Part shown: in pieces, positions 1 through 12,996 of the stretch | How the letters are laid out: each line of letters starts with the position of its first letter | How positions within the stretch are numbered: position 1 is the stretch's first letter | Translations under genes and position numbers: made by a program | From: Pipra filicauda | Taxonomy: Eukaryota > Chordata > Aves > Passeriformes > Pipridae | Direction of reading: 5' to 3' | DNA length: 64,000 nucleotides | Assembly (NCBI RefSeq): GCF_003945595.2 | Contig: NW_024104359.1 | Span: forward strand, 1,031,501-1,095,500 | The notes under the pieces: generated by a model | The model's input: the letters and a program-made list of their open reading frames with translations, nothing else | The model's database searches: none | Told to the model about the DNA's origin: nothing

Positions 1-3000
1 GAGTTAATGTTATAAATTCTTACGTCTTTTTCCCCTCTTTTGTCATTTCACTTTTGTTTTTCTCTTTTCCCCTCTGTATCCAAATGATCAATTCCCATCC
101 TTTACAAAATAACTTCTTTTACTAATACTTTTATATGCTCCTGGTCTAGCTGATTGTCCATCTCCATAAATCCTTTCACCTGCCCAGAGTAGGATGGTGA
201 GAAGTTGTTGGAAAGGGAAAAGATTCCTGACCTCTTCACCTGGTGCAGGAGGTGTTGCTGCTGAATTTCCAACCAAAAGCTCCCCCTCTCATCACTTTCC
301 TTCAACCATTCCCTTCTTCCCCTTCCCTGGGCATCAGTCTCTGATTTTTATTTTATTCCTGAAAGCAGAACTTTCCTTGGCAAGAAAAAAAAATCATTGC
401 TTTCTTTATTTTAGCCTTTCCTGTCACTTCCCAGATTATTTAATGGTATGAAATTTTATTTCATCTGTCTATCCATGTATAAAATTATCTAGCTAAAGGA
501 TGCTTTTTTTTCTCTATATCATTATATTTTCCCATTAAGTACTTTGAAGTCAGTAGAATTTTGCCAATAAAATACCAGGGCTAGTGAATTATTAATAACT
601 GGTGTTATTTAGTCTTACTTTTACGTGACTAATCCTAAAAGAATTCCTAGAAAATTGATAGAAAATCCATTGATTATATCTACAGTATTGATTTGTAGCT
701 GATAAAAACCATTCAACTTCAATAACTATTACTTTTAAAAGCATTTTTTAACATATTTCAATTTTCCTCTCTGAAAAGTGTGAGAAATGTGAAATTAGGG
801 TGCCACAAGTCAACTACAGCTTAACAGAACTGTAGAGTTTTTTGATAAAAAAATAACACAGTTGTTGAGTGTTAAATTTGCAGGTGCAAATTCTGTTCCC
901 ATCAAAGGTGATGCTTCAGCTTCATTACTTTTAATTTAAGGAGCATTCTGGGTGGCAGTGCTTCAGTGGGTACATATTTGCTGAGCAATATTACCTCTTA
1001 ATGCCCCCCCAGATGGATTTACTTTATCACATACAGCTTTTCCACTCAGTGGAGGAAAAATAAAGGAACTCTCTTGTTTTTAGAGCAACTGCCTTAATCT
1101 GCCACAGAAAGAAAAAATCAGTGTTCTTGTTATCATATTTGAGCAATGCACTAGGAGATGTGCCAGGAGTTTTCACAGGCTGGATTTCATATTGCCTTGA
1201 TTGCATTTGAATACTCCTTGTTCTCCTGAGAGCCCGCCTGGATTAGTTTTATGATCATTCCCATCTCTCACACCTACGGAAGGTGCAATTCAGTGGAGGA
1301 GGAGGTTGGTACACCCAATATTTGCCATTAGAGAGCTCCTGGTTATTAAGCTGCACATGAAACCACTGTGCTGGGAGCAAGGCTCTGTCCCTGGGCTCAG
1401 CACTGCAGTGCATGATCATAAATTTCATGGAATCTCCTGCCAAAGGAACCATCAGTGCTGTGTACGAGCAGCAGAATCTAATTTTGGCTGCAGTGCTCGT
1501 GTCACCCATCCCCATCACCCTGCTCAGCTCAGGAGCTTCCCTTTATGTCCCATGGCCACGTGTGATCCCTCTTGGTCCCTCCTGAGGCTTCACAAGGATT
1601 TATTCTGGAGAAGGGGTAATATGAAGCTGAACTGAGATATACTAGAGATTACAGAGCAGGAGAGCCTTTTGAGGGCTGTGTGGGAGGGCAAAGGAGACTC
1701 TTGTGTGCTGGTTTGAAACATGAGTACCCCTCTGGTTGGTGTATGAGATGAGATCTGTGGCAGATCATGGCATAATCTGAGCATCTGGTTGGAGAAATGA
1801 GATATTTTAGGGGTGGTGGCAGGATTCTGAAGACTCTTGCAGTGATTTTGTGTTGAGGGTCAAAGTGGAATGGTCTGATCTCTCTCTGTGTGGTTTTATA
1901 TGGATGGTGGATGAGGGATTTTCTTTTTGTTATTAATTTAATGTTGATGCTTCCATTTGCTTTCTCATGTCAGAGACAGCAGCAGATGAAAAGTCATGGA
2001 GTGGATGGAAGAGAAAACTGGCTGTCTGGAGCTGGCTGGGCTTGTCAGGGTGGAGTGAAGGGCAGTTTTCTACCCCTCTGTTCTTTGAATGTGAGGATGC
2101 TGTTTGGCTCAGGATGGACCGTGACCCACTGACAGCAGACACAGGAGATGACTTTGTGTTCCACATCTGTTCTTCTTCCCTCTCTGTGTCTTCATCCTCA
2201 CTGCACACAGGTCTTAAACCATTGCACTCTGTGCTGATCCCAGGTACAGTATCCAGGTAATGCTGGGAACTGGGAACATCAAAGAAAAGGATGTTCAGAA
2301 AACAGCAGAGCATTTCTATATATATGTAAAAATGGTGCTGGTTACCTGAGGCTCAAGAATGACCTTGGCTGGCTGACAGAGAATTAGAGCTCCTTCAGTT
2401 CAGAGCAACAGAATATAAAGACTTAAATTTGCCCAGTGTCCTGTGTTTTTGTAAAAAATCAATTTGCCTAAAAAGTCAGATAAGAGCCATCAGAGACTGT
2501 TTTTTGGAGAGGAGGGAGCAGGAAGGAACTAGGGAAAAGCACTGGGAGCTTGTCTTTGAGGAACTGCAGGAATAACTGGTGGAATGGGTGGATGGTACAA
2601 ATGCAGGGCAGCAGATGATGAATCTGAGTTAATGGAGTATTTGCAGCACTTGTAGTTGAGGTGTGTGGAGCTCTCTCAGATCCTCATATTAATGCTGAAA
2701 TAAAACCAGAGAATTTTAGGCTTTTCTTTATTGTTCCAGCATTTTTCTTGAGTGAAAGGATTGATTGAAGCAACTCTGATCTTAATACAGTTTGTTTGGT
2801 TTTTTTTTATCTGTTGTTTTGTTTTTGTTTTTATTGGTTAGGGAAAAATATTATATAAATGGAATAGTAATAATGATAAAATAATGAACAATTAATGCTA
2901 ATAATTTGCTTTACTGCACATGATGAAGTGATGTTATCCAAGGATGAGCATTATCTCAGCACAATCTCCGTTGAATTCACAAGTGTTGCTTTTTGGTTGA

Positions 3001-4813
3001 CTTTAACTTTTGCTGGGAGTCAGATACTTCAGATCTGCTTTGTCCTCCCACCAGCCAGCTGACAGCAGCTCTAGCAGATGCTGAAGAGTCTCTTCCAAAT
3101 ATCTTCATCTGGAGAGAGAATGGCTTCTCCCTCTCCTCCTTCCTCCAGGCCTTGAGGGAATTTTGGTATTCCTGGAAGAAAAACCAGAGAATATCTGGAG
3201 TATTTACAGTCTGAAGCATGGGTGGAGACATATAGAAAAGCATCTGTCAGCTGGCAGAAAAGGCATTTAAAGAGGCAGCACTCGTGTCCTCTGGGCCAAA
3301 GTTCATCATGAGGATTCTCCTCTGTGGCCCCATTTTGTAGAAATGGTAAGAAGCGGTTGTCAGTCTGGATTTTCCCATTCTTTTGGTCTCTTAATTTGTC
3401 AGATATTGAGTTCACCAGTTCCAAAAAAGTCAAAACTGCAGCTGTGAGGCCCAAAGGCCCCCGGGTTCAGCAGCTCAGGGACTGTTGCAGTTCAAAAATG
3501 CTGCTTTTATCATTCTACTGGTAATTTAAAGTAGTGGATTTGCTCCCAGCCAGGAACAAACTGCTTTGGGTTGTTGAATAGCAGCTTCTTATCTCCAGAT
3601 TCACAGATGGGATTGTGGATGTCCCACTTCTGCTGGTTAGCATTGAATAGGAAGTTTTGTAAATGATTCTTGGCAGGAGCACTCATTACATTTCTATTGA
3701 GATTTATCTCTGCAGCTGAGTTTGCCTCTGCTTTTCTCTCTGTACCATGCAATTAAATGGATGACCATCCTATACAGAAGGAAATGCTTCTATTAAAGAT
3801 GAAAAGAACTCAGAGTGAAGCCAGCAACACGCAGCACTAGGTTTTAAGCCAGCTTTGCTTCAGTTTCCAGAAGAAATGAAAAAAAAAAAAGGCATATATT
3901 AGGTATTCCTGGTCTCTGAGATACCACACACAACATTTTCCTCCAACACCTGCTCATAAATGTATTGCATTGCTATATCAGTCTTTTGGACCAGAAAAAT
4001 ACTCTGAAAGGGAAAAAAAATAAATCTCATTTTCCACCATTAGGTAATGAGAACGTGTCTGTTGCCTTGCTGGGAGCAGTAAATATTTCCTGTCATGTTC
4101 ATTATTGCCTTTGTAATGGCAGGACTCCCAAAGCTGACTAGACACTGCATTTTGTTTACAAGAAATTATTCAGAGAGATACTCTATGGATTGGAGAACCC
4201 TGTTATATTTGACAAACTAATCATAACATGTCTGTGAATCTGTATTTTCCTAAACTGTTCTGGAGGAACAAGCCTGAATATCATTTAAGCTCTGATTCTG
4301 CACTAATTTTTTTACTAAGCAGACACTTGAAAAAATAAGAAATTTGACTCAGGAGAATGTTTTCAAAATCCTGGAGGACTCACTGTGGCCTTTCCTGGGT
4401 TTAGGGAGCATGGGGAAGTTTTCAGGCTGCTCTGGAGCTCTGAATTTGTGATTTTTGCAGTTCAAATCTGTGCTCATCAGAAGTCTGAACTCAGCTGTTA
4501 CTTGCCAATAGGTGGCACGAGTGCATTGCTGAGGTTTGCAGGTACAAACTGCAAATAAACTGCTCATCTTTAACTTTGTGGAAATGCAGCAGAAGGCCCC
4601 GTGTCTCATGTGAGCAGTCACTGGTTCCCACATGGTGACAATCTGCAGGCTGAGGGATGCTGCTGCCAGGGATGAACGAAGCATTTCTGTCACAGAATTC
4701 AGAAAAACCAGCAAAATTAATGCACAATAGTTCTGTGAGACAGGAATGAAGTTAATGTGAAGCTGTGGGAAAAGGCAATGACCTGAAATCAACCCCCACA
4801 ACTGCAGCAGTGT
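1..4813. other. unique non-coding DNA, no gene recognised
   Basis: The first 80 bases are strongly pyrimidine-rich. A C7 run sits at 1004-1010, a T-rich patch near 2800-2835 and an A12 run at 3879-3890. Open frames on both strands stay below 160 codons and overlap antisense frames, for example at 1933-2313 and 3071-3454. None reads like a known domain. The 1255-1560 stretch is more GC-balanced than its surroundings but shows nothing assignable. Confidence 0.6.
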
Positions 4814-4831
4814 CACACACACACACACACA
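4814..4831. repeat. (CA)9 microsatellite
   Basis: About nine CA units are followed directly by a short A run. The antisense reading of this repeat supplies the first residues (MCVCV) of a spurious 159-codon minus-strand open frame at 4349-4828. Length variation between individuals would be expected. Confidence 0.9.
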
Positions 4832-5067
4832 AAAAGGCTTTTTCTTATCAACTAGTACTCTTTATTTTATGGCTAGTCTTAAACAAAAACAACAAAACCA
4901 GCCTAAACCTCAAGCTTTAACAGAGACCAGGTTCAAACCTGCTCAGTGCTGCTGAAAAAGTAATCAAGTTTATTTTAAATTATGTAGCAGTTGAAGAATA
5001 AATCCCTCCTGAGCGTAGGTATGAGGAGTTTAGTAAGAGGAGCTTCATGATAGACAAGTGGTAGTTT

Positions 5068-5076
5068 GGGGGGGGG
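5068..5076. repeat. G9 homopolymer
   Basis: Nine consecutive G residues lie just upstream of the 38-bp tandem duplication. A C12 run follows about 330 bases downstream, so the two could in principle pair as an inverted G/C arm. That pairing is only a possibility. Confidence 0.85.
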
Positions 5077-5093
5077 AAGTAGAAGTGATGTGG

Positions 5094-5169
5094 TGATATA
5101 TATGGAATTGCAGCTGTTGGAATCCTTCCTGTGATTTATATGGAATTGCAGCAGTTGGAAACCTCCCTG
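5094..5169. repeat. 38-bp tandem duplication, two copies
   Basis: Unit 1 is 5094-5131 and unit 2 is 5132-5169, directly abutting. Aligned without gaps they differ at 4 of 38 positions (about 89% identity). Each unit contains the core TATATGGAATTGCAGC. This looks like an old replication-slippage duplication. No open frame or known repeat family explains it. Confidence 0.85.
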
Positions 5170-6933
5170 AGTGAGCTGCCGACTTTAATCCAGTCTGATG
5201 CCTCTCCCATCCTCAGCCTCTTCTGGTGGCCCTGAGCAAAGCCCACCATGGAGATCCAGCCCTTCAGTGGCCCCTTCTGCCCTGAGCATCCGTGCACCAC
5301 TGACCTGGAAGCACATGGATTCTGGGTTTCTCTGTAGAATTAAGGAGACATTCATTTATAACTAACATTAACAGAATGAAATATTTACCTTTTCTGTCTT
5401 CCCCCCCCCCCCAACTTTTTCCAGTGTTTACTGGTTGTGATTTATCTAAACTGTGTAACTTTCTTACTATGGTTTATGGGTTGAAGAGCAGTTTCCAGAC
5501 TACAAAAATCCTCCTTTGAAATTCTTCCCTCCGTGTTATGGGAGCGGTCAATTAGATGATGAGAACTCTCCGTGTGCCTTTGAAGCCTGGGGATTGATTG
5601 GTGGCGTGAGAATGTGAGCAAAGGGTTTGGGAAGTGTCCATGGAATGATTTTGATCCTTGCCTGGATGTTCCATTTCTTCCCAGACCAGGTGATCCTCCT
5701 GGATTTGTTGATTCACAGTGTGTGACAGGATGGGGAAATTCTGGGAGTTGGAACAGCTCTTATCCCACCTTTGCCATATTTGTGAACTGACAACCTTCAG
5801 AATGGCAGCATCCACTCTTCTAAATGCATTTGTTTGCTTTTTCCTTGTTGGAATATGAATGTCAGAGTAGGATTCAACTTCTCGTGGGAGTTTCTTACAA
5901 TACACCTTGGAGGACAGGAAGTTAGAAAATATTTTTAGATTTGATTTTTATTTTTATTCTAATCACACTTTTTTTGAGGCAACAAGGTCTAGACTTCTGT
6001 TGCTTTGCATGAAGATGTTCCTTTCCATTCTCTTTACTCAGAATTACTATTACTAATTGTGTAACTGCTAATTACCCAACCCATTGGCTGCTTGCAGGTT
6101 GTTGCAGGGTGGGAGGACTTGGTGTGGATGGGGCTGTTTAATGTTAAATTGTGGGTCTGTGTCAGCTATAAAACACACAGAAGATGGATCTTTCTTTGTT
6201 CTTAACTCCATTTTCTGATGGTGTTAGGATATAGCAGAGAAAAATGTTGATTAGGTGTTTTTATTCCCTTCCCTCTTCTTGTTTCCTTCAAGTTGTGCAA
6301 ACCCCAGACTATTAAAATCACCATCTAATTGGTGCCCACCAGTCTGAAGAAGTGAGTTGGGTGTGTTCTATCAAGGCTTAACTTACACTGCTCTGTACTG
6401 AGCTTCTCCCAGAAAACAACATCCCAGAAATCCAGATTCTGATCACCTTGCTCTAGTGGAAGTTGTCAATGCCCAAGGCAGGGGTTTGGAACGAGATGAG
6501 CTTTTAAGGTCTCTTCAAGGAGTTTAAAAACATTTCCTTAATGCAGGCAAAACTTCAATCTCCATGTGACAGAAATAATAGCACTCCCAGGAATGTGAAT
6601 TGCCATCATTCATCTCAGTGGGATGCTGATTTTTGAGGCTAAGAACAGAGTTTAATTTTTTTTTTCTATTTTCTATCACTTTATCACGAGGATATTCACA
6701 GATGGCTTCGAAAAAGCAAGTGTTCCTGAAGTTTTAAACTAAAAAGTAATTCAAAATCGTAATAAACATAAGCTTGTTAGAGATCACTGTTCTGGGCTTG
6801 GGGTCAATATTTAGCATTAAAGACTTGCAGTTTTTGCTCTTCTACCCCTAAAAATTTGGCGGCAGGAGTGAGATAACAAAGAGCTGGGCAGGTCTGCAGA
6901 GCAATGGGTTTTCTCCAAGGTACCATCCAAAAT
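5170..6933. other. unique non-coding DNA
   Basis: This stretch holds a GC-richer patch at about 5180-5310 and the C12 run at 5401-5412. A 117-codon minus-strand open frame at 5552-5905 has no recognisable domain, and a T-rich run lies near 6655-6668. I see no repeat family or RNA gene. Confidence 0.55.
5401..5412. repeat. C12 homopolymer
   Basis: Twelve consecutive C residues, followed by AACTTTTT. It is a probable slippage site and sequencing-error hotspot. Confidence 0.85.
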
Positions 6934-7044
6934 GAATCGTGAGATGGAGGGGGTTGGAAGGGACCTTAAAGATCATCTCACTCCTCCTCCATGGGACACC
7001 TTCCATAGCTCCAGGTTGCTCCAAGCCCTGTCCATCTGACCATA
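6934..7044 (-). mobile_element. CR1 LINE fragment, 3' end, antisense
   Basis: Read on the plus strand, an AATCGTGAGATGG start resembles the terminal CR1 octamers. It is followed by GTTGGAAGGGACCTTAAAGA and a degraded CCATGGGACACCTTCCA...CAGGTTGCTCCAAGCCCTGTCCA block. This is the reverse complement of the last ~110 bases of CR1, so the element points leftward. It is heavily 5'-truncated and carries only 3' UTR. Small deletions remove part of the GCCATGGGCAGGGACACC segment. The identification is secure from the 3' block, but the subfamily cannot be set. Confidence 0.9.
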
Positions 7045-10000
7045 CTGAAATGGCCACAATCTGAAATGGTTTCTTTACTTTTTTGTCCAGCGAAGAAGGT
7101 TATGTCACTTGATCTCAACAAGTTACTTAAAATGTGTCCTGACATGTCCCGTCCTTGTAATAACAGGCTCTGTTTACATGGAGCCAAAACAGTCTTTGGA
7201 GAACTATTTACATTGATGGTAAAACTGTTTGACTCCCTCCCTTAACCAGAATTCTTTGGTCTTTATCGTGTCTGATGCACAAAAGTTAAATGCAAATCAT
7301 AAATTGATTCCTGTGGCTAAAGAGTGGAATAATTCAGTTTTATTTCAGTCCCTGTCTCAGATAACAGCTTCCCATTAGCAGTGAACAGAGCAGTGGTGCC
7401 TTGTGCTGGGGTGGGAGGGAATGTGTTGGAGTGGAAGATGGGAAAGCAGAAGGCTTTGTGCTGCCTCCCAGCAGGCCCTGCTCCACTGGGATTTGGGTGA
7501 TACAGGGAATTTGTGGGCAAAGCTTGGACTGTCTTAGCTGCCAGATGTTGACTGATCTTGGAGGGCTTCCTTCACACTTGCCTGGATGACCCGTCCAAGG
7601 TGCATTCTGCCTCCAGAAGGGGACTCACACCTCAGTGTTGCTCATGTTCAGGGTTCTTCTGTTATCTGGGTTATCTGGCCTTTTGTTACATGGAGTGGAC
7701 AGAAAGAAACTGGGGACCTCCTGTTTCCCATCTAGGGAGTCCTGGGACTGTAGATCCAGGTAATGATGAACTGGTGCTTTGGGGTCAGTGAGTGATGTCA
7801 CTAAACATACTTTTGCTTGATTTTTTTTCCAGCCTTTCCATCAATCTTGCTCTTTTTATTGGTAAGAAGTTCATGCCATTTCAGAACACAAAGAATAGAA
7901 ACCAGGATGTGAAATGTGCTTTCTTTCAATGACACTGAAACTTTGTGCTGATGCATTTTCTGGGCCTCTTGCAATTCTTTTTCCCAGTTACATGTGAGCT
8001 TGACCCCACCTGCTGCTGATGTTGTGCTGGTGACCTCTGTGCTGGTCATAACCCTGAGTTATGACCTCTCTCCAGGTCTGTATCCCTGGATCCCTGACCC
8101 ATGGATCAAAACCATTCGAGCAGTGGAAAGGTGGCATGGGCTCCGTGCTGGAGGCTTGGCCTGTAGACAGGGAGATGCTCCCAGAAAAATCAGTGCCTGG
8201 GAGACACAACCTGACATCCACAATCCTTCTGCAACAGCCACATCCCTCAGGAGGGACAATGTGAGTTATCCCAGCACTTGCCACAGGGCACAAGCAGATC
8301 CTCCCCCGGCGCTGGGCATCCCTAGGGATCAGAGGGGAACGGGAATGGTCCCTGCACCACAAGAGTGGCACAGCACAACCTGGTGCTTGGCAAAACAGAG
8401 CCAAGCGTGGATTTTATTTGTCTGGACTGAGCCTCCTGCTGCAAATTTATGGGCTTTTTAACTTGCTGTGCTACCTGTCAGTCTCTGAACAGATGCACAG
8501 CCTTCGGGCTCGTGGAGCTTGCCAGCAACCGGCGTCCTGCTGGGAGCTGGGGGAGGACTTGCAGTAGGAAGCAGGGCAACCTAATAATAGCAGCAGAATA
8601 CATGGAAACCAGGCTTTGCACAAGGAAGCAGGAAAGGGTAACCTGGAGTTCTGCTGGTTTGCAGCCAGTAGAAGGACATGGAGGGGGGGAAAAAAGCTGT
8701 AGGGCACTGACTGGAGCACTTGCTTGGCAGTAGGAAGCTGAGAAGCCGGGCCAGGATAACCAGATGTTTGAATTTCTCCAAAGCTGGAAGAAGGTGTAGA
8801 TATGTAAGAAGAAACTTAGTTGAGGCAGTGTGTTTCTGTTCAGAACTAACTGGGTCTAATTTACCATTTGAGTAAAACCAGAGGGATAGAAAAGTATTTT
8901 TGTTTGTTTGTTTTTCTTGGTACTACAACTTTAAGTTTCATAGTTTTTTATCTTAAAAGCTCCCGAGGGTTCAGTTCAGTTGCCTGGTCAAAACTCACAT
9001 GTTTTTTGGAGGGACATTGTGTGGGGCTGCTGATAAATCTTTTCCTTCTGATCCCTCAGCAGGAACCTGAGTAACAACACAGATGGGAGCATCAACCACC
9101 AACCTGAGCCCCAGTATTCCATAAGGAAATGCTGGATAGAGAGTTGGAAGACTGAGAGGATCCTTCCCATGTGCTTGGCAGGTGTAGTGACCAAATGGGT
9201 GGGGTTTTTTTTGGGGGGGACATGACTGGAGCTTGTGGCTGCTTTAATTCTTTGCCAAAGATGACTTCTTTTCAGGAAAAAAAAAAGGAGATAATATTGA
9301 GATTAGAATTGACAAGACATGAGAAAAGAGAAATCAGTATTAATATAAGCATCAGGACATTTTAATTTTGGCATTTCAAGGAATAATGGGAATTGTTGAT
9401 CAGAAACACCATCTGCCAAGGCAGAGTCTCCCTCAGCAAATTGAGCAGTGGGAAGTTGTGCTTTAAATTTGTTTCTGTTTCTGGAAGAAACCAGCAAATT
9501 ATTCATTTGTAAAAATTATTCATAATTTTCTCAAAGTCATTCCCCCTCCTTTTTGCTTCCCTATATATTAGGAAAGGACTGGAGCAAATTTATATTCCAG
9601 AACTGGGGGAGAATCCTGTTTGCTCTGAGGCAGGGTGGGGATGGAAATACAGCTCTGAGTAGAGTGGCATTGGGATAAATTCCCAAAATGCCCTCGTGCT
9701 GACTGATTTCCAGGGGTGCCACCCTTTGGGAGAGAGAAACTGTTTAGGAAAACATCACCACCAGTGCTCAAAGTTATCCTTGGACTGCAGCATTCTCCAT
9801 TTGGGAATTTTGATCAGGAATTGATGAAAATTTATGGGGAAAAGGTCCTAAAAATGCCTATAATGTCAAGAGTGAGAACCTACATGCTGACAGGGTTGTT
9901 CTGAAGTTTCAAAACGTGTTTTCCCACTTTCTTTGGTGGGAACTGGGTCTTCCCAGAGCTTCGGAGAGCAATTTTGGGCTGACCTTACTAAGAAGACCAT

Positions 10001-12912
10001 TTATTTAAATAATAATAATAATATTGAAGAAAAAAGTTATTAACGCTCCTTCCTGCAGCTTTTTCTCAGATCAGAGAATTGGATTTGGTTAAAAATATCT
10101 CCCCATGTGCTTGGAGGGGGGGGATGAAATATAGACTCTCCAGTATTTTCAAGGCCAATTAATTTTTTAATTAACAGAAGTACACTTGAAAATATAAAAC
10201 ATTCATTTGTGGGAATTGGGCTGTTTCCAGTTATTGCTGGATTCCTTTGGCAAGTCATATTTTTTAAAGTAGAAAATGAAATTCTCCTGCAGAATGATAA
10301 ATTGTTTCACTTGCATGCAAGTCTTTAAACTTTTCATTTAATTCTTTTTCATTTACATTTTGTTGTGTTTAGATTGGTGCTATATCTATGGTTCTGATTA
10401 AAACGTGTAATTAATTTGAAATAAGGTTTCATTGTGGTTTTTCAAGTGTTTGGTTCCAAATAACTTATAATTTCCATCAGTTTCTTAAGCATTTTCCCTA
10501 AATGGCTGTTGGTTTGACTCCTACAAAATAATCAGGCCCAATCTCAGTAACAGGAATGTGCAAGAATATGCCCATTGTGGGAAGCTGAAATTATATAAAA
10601 GTATTTAGTGATGTTTCAGTTCCTTTGTAAATGGAAATAATAACGAAAATGTTTTGCAATTTGCATTTGTTTGTGTATTTTTTTTTCCTAGAGTTTGCTT
10701 TATACAGATTGTTACTGGTGTAGAAAAAAATGCTCCAACTTATGCTACCAAAATTAATGTCAAAACTAATTGACCTTCATAGGCAGATAATTTTATGCTT
10801 CTTTGAACATGGGCTGTAGGATCACCCCATGGATATTACATTCACTGCACTTTTCAGAAATTACTTTTTTTTTTCCTGTGAAAACTCTCACAGTGACTTC
10901 AGAGAATACAGAGGAGAGTAATGGAAGTCTGACAATCTCCAGCTTTTTGGGGTTGCAGGGTGATCACTGAGCAGTATGAAAAAGCTCCTGTTGCAGTGAA
11001 AAAAGCAGGGGACCTTCCACTTAAAATGGGTGCTGCAAAAAATGGAGTTGTATTTAATCTGCAGCAGGGTTTAGTTCTTTTTAGGGGGATTTTGATCAGT
11101 GTTGAGTAGCTCATGTGTTTTCCCCCGTTTGGCTTCTTTTTCTCTGTGCAAATATGTGAAGCAAAAGTCATTTGCACTTAAGTTTAAAAAAAGAAAAAGA
11201 AAAAAGAAAAACTAGATTGTGAAACAGATGAATGGTCAGTAAGACAAAAAGTAAACTCCTAAAATCAAGAAAAATTTAACATTCTCTTAATAATTCTTTG
11301 ATTTATAGATTCCTCTGGAAAGATCTCAGTGACATCCTTTATTTCATTTTCAATGCCATATTTATCACATCATCTTTATGGTTTGTCATTAAGGATTCAT
11401 TGTGGTTCCTGCTGTACATCAGGTTATTCAGGAGTTCATAATTCAGCCCTCTTAATTTGTAACCTGGCAAATAAATTGTTCCTCTGTATGCAAATTGTCC
11501 TGGTTTTTTCAGTGGCTTCAGTTAATTGAGCCTTTTTAAGCTCTGGTGGAGGGTCACATCTGAAAATCCCCAGCTCTGACAAAACATTGAAAACTTCAAG
11601 CATTGGGATTAAAAATCATGACCTGAGCCCCCAGCTGGGACACTGCTTATCTCAAGAAATGCCTCTTTTTATTGCCAAATAGTTTCTTTGCTCCAAAAAT
11701 GTGTAGGATTTTGTGTCTTCCTGCAGTGGCACCTGTGTCTCTGAAGGGCCGGGTCCGAGCAGGATGTGTCTGCATGGACAGGCCAATGGAGGAGAATTCT
11801 GTGAGTAATCATACTGCAATTTTTAATATAAAAAATGTAAAAAAGATAAAATGTTGTAAAAATTATAATAAAAATATTTCTGTTCCATTAAAGAGAATAT
11901 GTAGTCTGAATCTCCTTTTCCAGTCGGAGGAGTATGAACTTCTACCTGGGTGTTATAGAAGGGTATTTAATTTTTTAAGAGCATTTAAGGGCTACATATG
12001 ATGCTGGTAGGGAGGTTCCCCATGTGTATCTAGTGTGGAAACTGTGCTGTGTGTGGGAGGGGAGGAGGAGATGGGCAAGCAGAGGGAGCCTGGTGGGCAA
12101 GTCAAGGGTTTCATAGTTACCTGCAATACACTGTTGTATTTTTTAAGCCCTTAATATGTATAAATAATCTAAATTTACATTTTGAATGTGACTGCCAAGT
12201 AGTACCTGTGCAGCCAGGAGCCTGAGTAAACTTTGTCACCTCTTGTCATGCAAAAGGTTCAGAGCACAAAGAAGAACATTTCGTATCTCTGCCTGCCAAA
12301 CATCTCCTTGGCAGGCTGTGCCTTGAACAATCCTGATTTGTTTCCATTTAATTAATGAACACTTCCCTGCTTTGTGATTATTGTCCTTGCCTGAAGTCGT
12401 TCCCATTATAGAGATGAATAAATAGTTCTTGACATTATTTTCTACCTGCTTTGTAATTTGTTACACCATCAGGGACCTGTAGCTTGTCCTTGCTTTTAGT
12501 CCCTATTAATTCTGTTTCTTTATTTTTGTCTTTTATATGATTTCTGTTTTGTCCTTCACAGTTAAAAAAAAATATAAATTTCATCACTGGTGTTCTTTTG
12601 TTGCTAATATAAATATCTTTCACCTTTTGTTTGTCATGGAACACATTTCCTTGCTTGAGTTGAGGTATCTTCTCTCCTCTCCTTTTCCAGGAGCTGTTTG
12701 TGCTACATAAACACGTAAAAGGAAGAGCATAAACTATCACAGATGTTTTCTGAGTACAGGAAAGGAATTCTCCCAATTTGCTGTGGATTTTATATCTGTT
12801 TGCACCTCTGTTGTGTTTCTTTGAATGTTTTTATTCAAGTTAGATTGTAAGGCCTCTGGCAAGTGGAGGTCCTGGGTGTGACGTGGGCTTCAACCCCAGT
12901 GTGTGATTTAAG
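7045..12912. other. unique non-coding DNA with small GC pocket
   Basis: The sequence around 7990-8560 is GC-richer and has open frames of 155 codons (plus, 7994-8461) and 138 codons (minus, 7988-8404) on opposite strands. Neither resembles a known protein. A T8/G7-type run lies near 9205-9220, an (AAT)n patch near 10007-10024, a purine A/G run at about 11186-11211, and a very A-rich patch at 11820-11880. No transposon ends are recognisable. Confidence 0.55.
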
Positions 12913-12996
12913 GATCATAGAATGGTTTGAGTTGGAAGGGACCTTAAAGATCATCCAGTTCCAGCCCCTTGCCATGGACAGGGACACCTTCCACTT
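12913..12996 (-). mobile_element. CR1 LINE fragment, extreme 3' end, antisense
   Basis: The block starts with ATCATAGAATGGTTTGAGTT (terminal octamer region) and continues GGAAGGGACCTTAAAGATCA, then GCCATGGACAGGGACACC and TTCCACTT. It is the reverse complement of the last ~84 bases of CR1. The body stops abruptly before the usual AGACCAGGTTGCTC, so this is a very short 5'-truncated copy, the commonest CR1 form in birds. It has no coding capacity. Confidence 0.93.

Noticed and set aside
1690..1800. Phrase near 1708 (GTGTGCTGGTTTGAAACATG) reminiscent of avian LTR starts
   Set aside because: No matching LTR end, polyadenylation signal or second LTR could be identified, so it is left unassigned.
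4349..4828. 159-codon minus-strand open frame
   Set aside because: Its N-terminus is translated CA repeat, an overlapping 78-codon frame exists on the same strand, and no domain is recognisable.
7290..7297. Octamer ATGCAAAT here and its complement near 10659-10666
   Set aside because: A few octamers are expected by chance in 64 kb of AT-rich DNA; no supporting context was found.
7988..8461. 155-codon plus and 138-codon minus frames
   Set aside because: They overlap on opposite strands in a GC-richer patch with few stops, and neither resembles a known protein.
11497..11525. TGTCCTGGTTTTTTCAG resembling the start of an avian ERV LTR
   Set aside because: Similarity ends after about 11 bases; no LTR body follows.
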